DNA from: JANOBJ01 sp031411575
GTDB lineage: Bacteria; Pseudomonadota; Gammaproteobacteria; Burkholderiales; Burkholderiaceae_C
NCBI GenBank assembly: GCA_031411575.1
Contig: JANOBJ010000280.1
Coordinates: forward strand, 1-24,393
Length of the DNA: 24,393 nucleotides
Direction: 5' to 3'
In this document: positions 16,301 through 24,393 of the stretch, one piece after another
How positions within the stretch are numbered: the stretch's first letter is position 1
Layout of the letters: the number at the start of each line of letters is the position of its first letter
The notes under the pieces: generated by a model
What the model was told of the DNA's origin: nothing
Database searches by the model: none
The model's input: only the letters and a program-made list of their open reading frames with translations
Translations under genes and position numbers: made by a program

Positions 16301-17962
16301 ATGGCCCAGTACGTCTACACCATGAATCGCGTCGGCAAGATCGTCCCGCCGAAGCGACAAATTCTCAAAGATATTTCGCTCAGCTTTTTCCCGGGCGCCA
16401 AGATTGGTGTTCTCGGCGTAAACGGATCCGGCAAGTCCACCCTGCTCAAGATCATGGCGGGGCTCGACAAGGAGATCGAGGGCGAAGCCACGCCCATGCC
16501 CGGCTTGAACATCGGCTACCTGCCCCAGGAACCCAAGCTCGACCCCGGTCACACGGTGCGCGAGAGCGTGGAAGAGTCGATGGGCGAAGTCTTCGCGGCC
16601 AAGGCCAAGCTCGAGGAAGTCTATGCCGCCTATGCGGAACCCGACGCAGACTTCGACGCGCTGGCGGCCGAACAGGCCCGGCTGGAGGCCGTGATCGCCA
16701 CGTCTGGCGCCGACTCCGAGCACCAGCTGGAAATTGCCGCCGACGCCCTGCGCCTGCCGCCGTGGGACGCGCAGATCGGCGTGCTGTCGGGTGGCGAGAA
16801 GCGGCGCGTGGCGCTGTGCCGCCTGCTGCTGTCCAAGCCCGACATGCTGCTGCTGGACGAACCGACCAACCACCTGGACGCCGAGAGCGTGGACTGGCTT
16901 GAGCAGTTCTTGCAGCGCTATTCAGGCACTGTGGTGGCGATCACCCACGACCGCTATTTTCTGGACAACGCCGCTGAATGGATTTTGGAACTGGACCGCG
17001 GCGCCGGCATTCCCTGGAAAGGCAACTACAGCACCTGGCTGGAGCAAAAGCAGGATCGCCTGGCCTCCGAACAGAAGGGCGAGGAAGCCCGCGCCAAGGC
17101 CCTGAAAAAGGAACTGGAGTGGGTGCGCCAAAACCCGAAGGCGCGGCAGGCCAAGAGCAAATCGCGTCTGGCGCGCTTTGAGGAATTGAGCGACTTCGAG
17201 TACCAGAAGCGCAACGAAACACAGGAGATTTTCATTCCCGTGGCCGAGCGCCTGGGCAATGAGGTGATCGAGTTCAAGGGTGTCACCAAGTCGTTTGGCG
17301 ACCGCGTGCTGATCGACAACCTGAGCTTCAAGGTGCCGGCTGGCGCGATCGTCGGCATCATCGGCCCGAACGGCGCCGGCAAGTCGACGCTGTTCAAGCT
17401 GATCGCCGGCAAGGAGCAGCCGGATTCTGGCGAGGTGAAGATCGGTTCGACCGTGAAGATGGCCTTTGTGGACCAGCACCGCGACGAACTGGAAAACCAG
17501 AAGACCGTGTGGGAAGACGTCTCGGGCGGGCTGGATATCCTGAACGTGGGCAAGTTCCAGATGGCCAGCCGCGCCTACTGCGGCCGCTTCAACTTCAACG
17601 GCGGCGACCAGCAAAAACGCGTGGGCTCGCTGTCAGGCGGCGAACGCGGCCGTCTGCACCTGGCCAAGACGCTGATCGCGGGCGGCAACGTGCTGATGCT
17701 GGATGAGCCGTCCAACGACCTCGACGTGGAAACCTTGCGCGCGCTCGAAGACGCGTTGCTGGAATTTGCCGGCAGCGTGATGGTGATCAGCCATGACCGC
17801 TGGTTTCTCGACCGTATCGCCACCCACATCCTGGCTGCCGAAGGCGATAGCCAGTGGACGTTCTTTGACGGCAACTACCAGGAATACGAAGCCGACAAGA
17901 AGAAGCGCCTGGGTGAAGAGGGCGCCAAGCCCAAGCGCATGCGCTACAAGGCACTGAAGTAA
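16301..17962 (+). CDS. ettA: Energy-dependent translational throttle protein EttA (ABC-F ATPase)
   Basis: Cytoplasmic ABC-F protein of 553 residues (family about 555) that binds the ribosomal E site and gates the first elongation step according to ATP/ADP ratio. The start AQYVYTMNRVGKIVPPKR is the near-invariant EttA N-terminus, so the ATG at 16301 is chosen over an in-frame TTG at 16244. The first ABC domain has Walker A GVNGSGKST (39-47), LSGGE (162-166) and LLLDEPTNHLD. A linker (PtIM) lies at about 242-322. The second domain has GPNGAGKST (355-363), LSGGE (444-448) and MLDEPSNDLD. An extra arm at about 94-140 fits EttA. It is divergent from rhlE, another RNA and translation factor. Confidence 0.96.
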   Translation: MAQYVYTMNRVGKIVPPKRQILKDISLSFFPGAKIGVLGVNGSGKSTLLKIMAGLDKEIEGEATPMPGLNIGYLPQEPKLDPGHTVRESVEESMGEVFAAKAKLEEVYAAYAEPDADFDALAAEQARLEAVIATSGADSEHQLEIAADALRLPPWDAQIGVLSGGEKRRVALCRLLLSKPDMLLLDEPTNHLDAESVDWLEQFLQRYSGTVVAITHDRYFLDNAAEWILELDRGAGIPWKGNYSTWLEQKQDRLASEQKGEEARAKALKKELEWVRQNPKARQAKSKSRLARFEELSDFEYQKRNETQEIFIPVAERLGNEVIEFKGVTKSFGDRVLIDNLSFKVPAGAIVGIIGPNGAGKSTLFKLIAGKEQPDSGEVKIGSTVKMAFVDQHRDELENQKTVWEDVSGGLDILNVGKFQMASRAYCGRFNFNGGDQQKRVGSLSGGERGRLHLAKTLIAGGNVLMLDEPSNDLDVETLRALEDALLEFAGSVMVISHDRWFLDRIATHILAAEGDSQWTFFDGNYQEYEADKKKRLGEEGAKPKRMRYKALK

Positions 17963-18009
17963 CGCGACAACCGCGTTGCGCGGGCACGCGGCGCGCGCGC
18001 GCCCGAATT

Positions 18010-18026
18010 GCCAAGCCCGTCTTGGC
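18010..18026. terminator. GC-rich hairpin downstream of ettA
   Basis: GCCAAG (18010-18015) and CTTGGC (18021-18026) form a perfect 6-bp stem with a 5-base loop, 48 nt after the ettA stop. No T-run follows directly. It may contribute to 3'-end formation together with the larger inverted repeat just downstream. Confidence 0.35.
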
Positions 18027-18030
18027 TGGC

Positions 18031-18080
18031 GGGTGGTCAGCATGGGACGCTATAAAATATATAGCAAACTATGACCACCC
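18031..18080. terminator. Nested inverted repeat, candidate bidirectional terminator, carrying AT-rich palindrome copy 3
   Basis: Outer arms GGGTGGTCA (18031-18039) and TGACCACCC (18072-18080) are a perfect 9-bp match. Between them lies GCTATAAAATATATAGC (18049-18065), itself a palindrome with 6-bp arms around AAATA. The element sits between the convergent ends of ettA (17962) and the TAXI gene (18113). The AT-rich core could give a U-rich stretch on either strand. The whole 17963-18112 gap contains this, the hairpin at 18010 and a GC-alternating stretch at about 17988-18003, and no gene. Confidence 0.55.
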
Positions 18081-18112
18081 GATGGGGACAACGGGCGCAT
18101 TTGGCTTGAAAA

Positions 18113-19435
18113 TCAGCTTCTCAGCAGCTTTTTGCGCACCAGCTGAATGTGGTTGCGCAGCGCGTACAGCTCGTCGGTGTAGGACAGTGGCACATCGACC
18201 TTGCCCACCCGGGTTTCAAGCTCGTTGAGTTCTTCGACCAGCGGCTGTGCGTTGCCCGGATCGGCATCTGCACGCTGCTCAATCTCGCGCAGTCGACCGT
18301 ACCAGCGGAACACCCGCGAGCGGATGCGAAACTCATACAGCGGCGGCACGATGCGGCTGGCTGGCAGCAGCACCGCCAGGATGATGCCCAGCGCCAGCCA
18401 CATGCGTTCCACCAGGTTCGCAAACCAGAAGGGCAGGTAACGCTGCAGCAGCGGTGGCCCGCTCTTGAGGTTGCGCTCGGCTTCCTTCGCGATCGGAAAC
18501 TCGCTCAACGTGGCATTGGGAAATTCGCGGGCCCGGTTGAACCAGCCTGCGCCACCGTGCAGCGTCTGTGCTGCTTGCGAGAACAGTTGCAGCAGCGCGG
18601 GGTGGGTCTTTTCGCGCGTCAGCAAGGCCGTGGTGGATGCCACCAGCCGCACATCGCGCGGCGGAACATCGCCCGCCAGATCCACCACGCCGCGCGGCAG
18701 CTGCACCGCCGTCAGGAACGCAAAGCGCCGCGAATAGGCTTCGCTCTGCACAAAATCCATCAGCTTCACGCCCGGTGTCTGCAGCAGCATCTGCACCATC
18801 AACGACTCGGGCGCCGAGGCAAACACCAGGGCATCCAGCTCGCCATTGAGGAAGGCCACCGTGGCAGAGGTTTGCCCCAGCCGGGACAGCGTGAGCGTGG
18901 CCGGATCGATGCGGTTGATCTCGAACAGCTTGGTCATGAGGCTCGGAACGCCGCTGCCTTCGGTACCCACGTTCACCCGCAGACCCTGCAACTGCGACAG
19001 GCTGCTCAGCACGGCTGTGGCGGTGCGTTTGCGCGCGGCATCCTCGCGGTAGAACAGCCAGACCGGTTCCAGGAACAGGCTGCCGAGTGACTGCAGCGTG
19101 CTCTCGTCATCGGCCGCCTGCTCGGCGCTGCCGCCCTGCACAAAGCCCAGGTCGGCCTTGCCGTCGCGCAGCAGCTGCAGGTTGGCCGATGAACCCTCGC
19201 TGGGCAGCAACACCACCTCGATGCCGTTGGCGGCCAGCGCCTTGGCGTAGCGCTTGCCGAACTCGTCGTACGCACTTTGCGCCGGCCCGGTGGCGAGCAC
19301 CACGCGGCCCGGCGGGTTGGGGTCGAGCCACCAGTAGGCGAGTACCAACAGTCCCACCGTCAGCAGCACCAATGGCCCCGCGGAAACCAGCAGATCGCGC
19401 ACCGAGAGCAAGGTGTAGCGGATGGCTTTGGGCAT
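18113..19435 (-). CDS. TAXI-family (TRAP-associated extracytoplasmic) solute-binding protein, membrane-anchored
   Basis: Binding protein of 440 residues counted from the ATG at 19435. A hydrophobic N-terminal segment (about 14-36) is an uncleaved anchor or signal. A periplasmic TAXI domain (about 43-320) begins with VVLATGPAQSAYDEFGKRYA and includes the LPSEGSSANLQLLRDGKADLGFVQ block. A second membrane segment (about 338-360) is followed by a charged, probably helical cytoplasmic tail (370-440). TAXI proteins normally feed a fused TRAP permease with glutamate-like or other carboxylate ligands. No TRAP membrane gene is in this window, so it may be an orphan, a sensor, or pair with a permease elsewhere. 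It is 17 nt after the P1 peptidase gene. Confidence 0.87.
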   Translation of the reverse strand: MPKAIRYTLLSVRDLLVSAGPLVLLTVGLLVLAYWWLDPNPPGRVVLATGPAQSAYDEFGKRYAKALAANGIEVVLLPSEGSSANLQLLRDGKADLGFVQGGSAEQAADDESTLQSLGSLFLEPVWLFYREDAARKRTATAVLSSLSQLQGLRVNVGTEGSGVPSLMTKLFEINRIDPATLTLSRLGQTSATVAFLNGELDALVFASAPESLMVQMLLQTPGVKLMDFVQSEAYSRRFAFLTAVQLPRGVVDLAGDVPPRDVRLVASTTALLTREKTHPALLQLFSQAAQTLHGGAGWFNRAREFPNATLSEFPIAKEAERNLKSGPPLLQRYLPFWFANLVERMWLALGIILAVLLPASRIVPPLYEFRIRSRVFRWYGRLREIEQRADADPGNAQPLVEELNELETRVGKVDVPLSYTDELYALRNHIQLVRKKLLRS

Positions 19436-19452
19436 GGGAAGCACGGTCGCTT

Positions 19453-20490
19453 TCAGGGGCGGCGGTCGGGCAAATCGCCCGCGCACGGCAAGGTCAGGTC
19501 ACCGATGGTGAGGCTCGACGCGGCCTGCACCGCGCGCACAACCGCGCGCGCCATCGCTTCCGCCGCCATGGTGCCCAGAACCACCATGCCCGGTGAGCTG
19601 CCAGCGCGGCCGGTGCCGAGCGCAAACAGGGTGTCGCCGTCCGACATCGTGTGGACCGGGTTGATGCTGCGTGCCAGGCCGTCATGGCCCATCTGGGCCA
19701 GCTTCTGGGCCTGTGTCTTGGTGATCACCGCATCGGTGGCGATCACGCCGATGGTGGTGTTGGTGCCGGGCAGCAGGGGCTGGGGCAGCTCGCCCGCCAA
19801 GATGGCGCGGCGGGTATCCAGCAGCGATCGCCCGTCGGCCGTGCGCGCCCCGGCGAGCACGGCGCCCGTGTCCGGATCGATGATGTCGCCCAGCGCATTG
19901 CACGCCACCAGCGCGCCCACGGTGATGCCGTTGACGGTGACCGATGCCGTGCCAACGCCACCTTTCATGGCCCGCGCGATGCCAAACAGCTTGCCCACCG
20001 CGGCCCCCGCGCCTGCGCCCACATTGCCCTCGGCCGGGCGGTGCGCGCCGGCGGCGGTGCAGGCACGGTAGCCCGCGTCTGCGTCGGGGCGGATGCGGGC
20101 GTCACCCAGCAGCAGATCGAACAGCACCGCTGCCGGAACAATCGGCAGGCGGCCGACCTTGACATCAAAGCCGATGCCCTGTTCCTCCAGCCAGCGCATG
20201 GCGCCCGTGGCCGCGTCCAGTCCCCAGGCGCTGCCACCGGCCAGTACCACCGCGTGGACTTTTTCGACCAGATTGCCCGGTGCCAGCAGATCGGTTTCAC
20301 GGGTGCCGGGCGCCGCGCCGCGAACGTCCACCCCGCCGGTGGCGCCGTCACGCGCCATGATGACGGTGCAGCCGGTCGGTCGGCGCGGGTCGGTGTCATG
20401 GCCGACTTCAATGCCGGCCACATCGGTGATGGCGTCGGCCAAGCTGGTTGGGGAGGTTGGAGGGGGCGGTACACGAAGCGGCATGGTCAT
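19453..20490 (-). CDS. P1-family (S58, DmpA/NylC-like) N-terminal nucleophile peptidase
   Basis: Self-processing aminopeptidase or amidohydrolase, 345 residues from the ATG at 20490 (20484 is an alternative). The start region LADAITDVAGIEVGHDTD and the GGSAWGLDAATG block are typical. The sequence GTNTTIGVIATDA contains the expected autocleavage point: Asn244 followed by Thr245, which would become the N-terminal nucleophile of the small subunit, as in the nylon-oligomer hydrolase NylC. No signal peptide is seen. The family acts on peptides with D- or beta-amino acids or on amide oligomers; the substrate here is unknown. Neighbours are a membrane hydrolase-like gene (31 nt upstream) and the TAXI gene (17 nt downstream). 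Confidence 0.9.
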   Translation of the reverse strand: MTMPLRVPPPPTSPTSLADAITDVAGIEVGHDTDPRRPTGCTVIMARDGATGGVDVRGAAPGTRETDLLAPGNLVEKVHAVVLAGGSAWGLDAATGAMRWLEEQGIGFDVKVGRLPIVPAAVLFDLLLGDARIRPDADAGYRACTAAGAHRPAEGNVGAGAGAAVGKLFGIARAMKGGVGTASVTVNGITVGALVACNALGDIIDPDTGAVLAGARTADGRSLLDTRRAILAGELPQPLLPGTNTTIGVIATDAVITKTQAQKLAQMGHDGLARSINPVHTMSDGDTLFALGTGRAGSSPGMVVLGTMAAEAMARAVVRAVQAASSLTIGDLTLPCAGDLPDRRP

Positions 20491-20521
20491 TTGATTATCT
20501 ACCGCGTACCTCACCCGACCG

Positions 20522-21064
20522 CTACGGCAGGTTACGTTTGGGGCGGGTGAGCGCGAGGCCGACCATGGCGACAGCGAGCACCCCATAGTTCAGTGCCATG
20601 AACCAGGGGTTGTTCCAGGCCACGCCGTCAAAGCCGCGCTGGGTGAACGGATAGAGCACCGGTACCGGGTAGAAATCCGCCGAGTGCGTGAACATGTCGA
20701 GCGCGATATGCATCCACCACCCCGCGAGCGGCAGCCAGAACCCGCCTCGCGCGCGCCAGATGCCCGCCGTAACTACGCCCGCCACGACGAAGCTGTGGAA
20801 CGTGCAATGGAGATGGTGCGACCACAGGGATATCCACGCCGGCAGGACTGGCTCGGTGCCGGGGCTCGCGAACAGGTACGCGAGGAATACCTCCAGCGAT
20901 CCCCCGCCTGTCACAAACCAGGCGGCGACCGGCAGCGCGTGGGCAAGGTCGGGAATGATTGTCAGGCCGACCGCGCCGGCGATCGTGGCGCGTGAGACCG
21001 GGCGACGCCGCTGCAGCACCACGCCGCCGATGCCCACCCACAACGCATGCGCAAGAAGGTCCAT
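20522..21064 (-). CDS. Small membrane protein, YdjM/DUF457-type putative metal-dependent hydrolase
   Basis: Integral membrane protein of 180 residues with about four hydrophobic segments. Histidines and aspartates recur at membrane edges as in the YdjM/YbcI family: His6 near the start, Asp39 and His42 (PDLAHA), the cluster His83, His84, His86 and His90, and His119, Asp123 and His127 (HIALDMFTH). These resemble metal ligands, but the enzymatic reaction of the family is not established. TAAGG, overlapping the stop of the RND pump gene, is a plausible ribosome binding site, and the gap to that gene is 11 nt, so it follows the pump in one transcript. Confidence 0.82.
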   Translation of the reverse strand: MDLLAHALWVGIGGVVLQRRRPVSRATIAGAVGLTIIPDLAHALPVAAWFVTGGGSLEVFLAYLFASPGTEPVLPAWISLWSHHLHCTFHSFVVAGVVTAGIWRARGGFWLPLAGWWMHIALDMFTHSADFYPVPVLYPFTQRGFDGVAWNNPWFMALNYGVLAVAMVGLALTRPKRNLP

Positions 21065-21075
21065 ATGGTGTTGCC

Positions 21076-24000
21076 TTAAAGGACTGTGGTGGGTGCCTGG
21101 GCTGCTGGCCCCGGTTGGGTCGATGGTTGAGTTGCTGCGGGGGCTGCAGGCCCGTTGCGCAGCCCACGGGACCGGATCAACAGATAGGCGGCCGGGATCA
21201 CGAACATCGACAGCAAGGGCGCCGTCACCATGCCACCCACCATCGGTGCCGCAATGCGCTGCATGACTTCAGAGCCCGTTCCGCTGCCCCAGAGAATCGG
21301 AAACAGGCCGCCCAGAATCACCGCCACCGTCATGGCCTTGGGCCGCACGCGCAGCACGGCACCTTCCCGGATGGCGTCAAGCAGGGATGCGACCGATGCC
21401 TCACCCCGTGCCAGGCGATCTTCCCAAGCGTGCTTGAGGTAGAGCAGCATGATCACGCCGAACTCCGCCGTCACGCCGGCCAATGCGATGAAACCGATCG
21501 CACTGGCCACCGACAGGTTGTGTCCCAGCAGGTACAGCAACCAAAAGCCGCCGACCAGCGAGAATGGCAGGGCCAGCATGATGAGCAGCGCTTCGTCAAA
21601 GCGTTTGAAGGTCAGGTACAGCAGCACAAAAATGATCAGCAGCGTGAACGGCACCACGACTTTCAGCTTGGCCGTGGCGCGCTCCAGGAACTCGAACTGC
21701 CCCGACCACGAAACGGCGTAGCCAGGCGTGAGCTTCACGTCGCGACTGACGGCCTCTTGCATGTCGCGCACGGCGGATTTCAGGTCGCGCCCGCGAATGT
21801 CGGCATACACCCAGCCCGACAGCCGTGCATTCTCGCTGCGCAGCATGGGCGGGCCATCGCTGATGCGCAGCGCCGCGACGTCGCCCAGCACCAGACGTGC
21901 ACCGCGCTCGGTGATGATCGGCAACTGGCGCAGTTTCTCCAGTGAATCGCGGATTTCGCGTGGATAGCGCACATTGATGGGGAAGCGCTGCAGCCCTTCC
22001 ACGGTCTCGCCGATGTTCTCGCCGCCCACGCCCGAAGCAATCACGGTCTGGACGTCGGCGATGTTCAGGCCGAATCGCGCCGCCGCCTCCCGGTTGATGG
22101 TGATGTCGATGTAACGCCCGCCCGTCAGCCGCTCGGCCAGGGCGCTGCTGACCCCGGGAACGTTCTTGACGGCCCGCTCGATATCGGCGGTGATGCGGTC
22201 GATCTCGGCCAGGTCCGTGCCTGCGACCTTGACGCCCACCGGGCTTTTGATGCCGGTGGCGAGCATGTCGATGCGGTTGCGGATCGGCGGCACCCAGATG
22301 TTGGACAGGCCCGGTACCTTGACGATGCGGTCGAGTTCTTCCACCAGCTTGTCCGTCGTCATGCCCGCGCGCCATTCGCTGCGTGGCTTGAACTGGATGG
22401 TGGTCTCAAACATTTCCATAGGCGCCGGGTCGGTGGCGGTTTCCGCGCGTCCCGCCTTGCCGTGCACGGTAGCCACCTCGGGTACCGCCTTGATCAGCCG
22501 GTCGGTCTGTTGCAGCAACTCCGCTGCCTTGCCGGCCGACAGGCCGGGCAGGGCCGTGGGCATGTACAGCAAATCCCCTACGTCCAGCGGCGGCATGAAC
22601 TCGCCGCCCACGTTCAGCATCGGCCACGCGGTCGCGGCCAGCGCCAGCATGGCGGCAACCAGCGTGGTGCGCGGCCAGCGCAGCACCGCATTGAGCAGCG
22701 GGTGGTACAGCGCGATCAATGCGCGGATCAGCGGGTTGCGCCGTTCGTCGGGAATGCGGCCCAGATCAGGTAACCCATTAGCACCGGGATCAATGTGACG
22801 GACAGGCCGGCCGCCGCCGCCATGGCATAGGTCTTGGTGAAAGCCAGTGGCGAGAAGAGCCGTCCCTCCTGCGCTTCCAGCGTAAAAACCGGGATGAAGG
22901 ACAGGGTGATGATCAACAGGCTGAAGAACAGGGCGGGGCCCACCTCGGTGGCGGCGTCGCCGATCACGCGCCACTGCGATTCATCCGTCAAAGGCTGACC
23001 GGGGTGGGTGTGGCGCCAGCGTTCGATGTGCTTGTGTGCGTTCTCGATCATCACCACCGCGGCATCCACCATCGCACCGATGGCAATGGCAATGCCCCCG
23101 AGCGACATGACATTGGCATTCACGCCCTGGTAGTGCATGACGATGAAGCTGGCCAGGATGCCCAGCGGCAGCGACACGATGGCCACCAGCGCCGAGCGCA
23201 GGTGGAACAGGAACACCAGGCAGACCAGTGCCACGACGATGAATTCCTCCAGCAGCTTGGTGCTGAGATTCTGGATGGCACGCTCGATCAGCCCCGAGCG
23301 GTCATAGGTGGGCACCACCTCCACGCCGGGCGGCAGGCTGGGCTGGAGCGCCTTGAGCTTGTCCTTGACGGCAGCCAGCGTTTCCAGTGCATTCTTGCCG
23401 GATCGCATCACCACGACCCCGCCAGTGGCTTCACCTTCACCGTCCAGTTCGCCAATGCCGCGCCGCATCTCGGGGCCAATCTGGATGCGGGCGACATCAC
23501 CCAGGCGCACGGAAACGCCGGTATTCGAGGTGGTGAGCGGAATCTGGCGGAAGTCATCCAGTGTCTGCAAGTAGCCCGAAGCGCGCACCATGTACTCGGC
23601 CTCGCCAAGTTCGAGCACCGAGCCACCGGTTTCCTGGTTGGCTTTCTGGATGGCATCAATCACGCGGGTGTGGGCGATGCCGTAGGCAGCCAGTTTGTCC
23701 GGGTCCAGCACCACCTGGTACTGCCGCACCATGCCGCCCACCGACGCCACTTCGGCGACGTTGGCGACAGTCTTGAGTTCGTACTTGAGGAACCAGTCCT
23801 GCAGTGCGCGCAACTGGCCCGCGTCCATCTTGCCGCTGCGGTCGATCAGTGCGTAGGTGTAGATCCAGCCCACGCCGGTCGCGTCGGGTCCGAGTGATGC
23901 CTTGGCGCTGGCAGGCAGGCGCGACTGCACCTGGTTCAGGTACTCCAGCACCCGCGAGCGCGCCCAATACGGGTCGGTGCCATCCTCAAACAGGATATAG

Positions 24001-24278
24001 ACGAACGAATCTCCGAAGAATGAATAGCCCCGTACGGTTTTGGCGCCGGGCACCGACAGCATTGTGGTGGTCAGTGGATAGGTGACCTGGTTCTCCACGA
24101 TGCGGGGCGCCTGGCCGGGGTAACTGGTGCGGATGATGACCTGCACGTCCGACAGGTCCGGCAGGGCGTCCAGCGGAGTCTTGCCGACGGCCCACACGCC
24201 CCAGGCGGTCAACATCGCCGTGCACAGCAGTACCAGGAACCGGTTGACCAGCGACCAACGGATGAGTGCTGCGATCAT
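21076..24278 (-). pseudogene. cusA: CusA-like heavy-metal RND efflux pump, interrupted by a one-base frameshift
   Basis: Inner-membrane proton-driven pump that exports Cu(I)/Ag(I)-type ions through a CusBC-like complex. The first part (24278-22728, 516 codons) runs from MIAALIRWSLVNRFLVL through PGQAPRIVENQVTYPLTTTM and the proton-relay segment GAMVDAAVVMIENAHKHIE to VLMGYLIW, then ends in 10 non-family residues. The second part resumes in another frame at GRIPDERRNPLIRALI and continues to 21076 with all expected blocks, including the final membrane bundle. Restoring one G at 22760-22762 gives 1067 residues, close to E. coli CusA (1047). Similarity to CusA is strong from memory, more than to CzcA. 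Where I recall RYGM in CusA this protein has RFGL. Confidence 0.9.
22760..22762 (-). other. Frameshift site in the CusA-like gene (missing G in a G run)
   Basis: On the coding strand ATCTGGGCCGC reads W then leaves frame. A fourth G would give the family reading Trp-Gly-Arg-Ile-Pro. The event is after codon 506. No classical -1 slippery heptamer is present, which favours a mutation or base-calling error over programmed frameshifting. Confidence 0.85.
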
Positions 24279-24393
24279 CGTGATGCTCCCGCCAGGGGCG
24301 CGCGGGCAGCCGCTGGCGGTGGTGCCACGGGAGTGATCCGCGTGAGTGCAGGGCCTTCGTCCTTGGGCATGACGAATTCGAATTGAATCGGGT
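24275..24393 (-). CDS. C-terminal end of the gene upstream of cusA, perhaps a CusB adaptor ending in a CusF-like domain
   Basis: Only the last 38 codons are inside the window; the start lies beyond the right edge. The visible sequence PIQFEFVMPKDEGPALTRI has the alternating strand pattern that closes a CusF-like OB-fold, followed by a Pro/Ala-rich tail. CusF domains occur alone or fused to the C-terminus of CusB-type periplasmic adaptors, and either fits this position. Its TGA overlaps the pump ATG (ATGA, 24275-24278), showing coupled translation. The family call rests on operon position and a short strand pattern, so it is tentative. Confidence 0.5.
   Translation of the reverse strand, partial: PIQFEFVMPKDEGPALTRITPVAPPPAAARAPLAGASR

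Noticed and set aside
22728..22762. Programmed -1 frameshift in the CusA-like gene
   Set aside because: No X XXY YYZ slippery heptamer is present (the site reads C TGG GCC), no downstream structure was evident by eye, and RND pumps are not known to use recoding.

Overview
The window is about 24.4 kb of GC-rich DNA with tightly packed genes and no gene-free stretch above 300 bases. Codon use, protein similarities recalled from memory and short AT-rich palindromes of the type GCTAT(n7)ATAGC suggest a betaproteobacterium, probably Comamonadaceae (Polaromonas, Rhodoferax or Variovorax-like). This is a judgement from pattern, not a database result.

Region 1 (1-12848) is a sugar-acid uptake and catabolism locus. 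On the minus strand lie an IlvD/Edd-type sugar-acid dehydratase, 2-dehydro-3-deoxygalactonokinase (dgoK), 2-dehydro-3-deoxy-6-phosphogalactonate aldolase (dgoA) and an SDR that runs off the left edge. Divergent on the plus strand lie a D-2-hydroxyacid dehydrogenase, a FadR/DgoR-like GntR regulator, a complete CUT1-type ABC importer (binding protein, two permeases, MalK-like ATPase), gluconokinase, gluconate 5-dehydrogenase (idnO), L-idonate 5-dehydrogenase (idnD) and a small cupin-like protein. A 17-bp palindrome matching the FadR-family box TnGTnnnACnA sits in the divergent promoter (3979-3995). Read together, the locus could import a sugar acid, funnel idonate and ketogluconates to gluconate, and dissimilate aldonates by a phosphorylated route (gntK) and by a dehydratase, kinase and aldolase route.

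Region 2 (12878-16080, minus) holds RhlE-type DEAD-box RNA helicase, an atypical SDR whose start lies inside the helicase gene (about 150 nt of same-strand overlap), and an endonuclease/exonuclease/phosphatase-family protein. Two perfect stem-loops lie in the helicase leader. EttA, a ribosome-associated ABC-F ATPase, is divergent (16301-17962, plus). A 150-bp gap after it holds nested inverted repeats between convergent genes.

Region 3 (18113-24393, minus) runs, in transcription order, from the tail of a protein upstream of cusA (perhaps a CusB/CusF-type component), through a CusA-like heavy-metal RND pump broken by a one-base frameshift, a small membrane protein of the YdjM/DUF457 type and a P1-family (DmpA/NylC-like) self-cleaving aminopeptidase, to a membrane-anchored TAXI solute-binding protein with no permease beside it. 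Spacing is short throughout, so these may be co-transcribed. No tRNA, rRNA, CRISPR array, insertion sequence or phage gene was seen.
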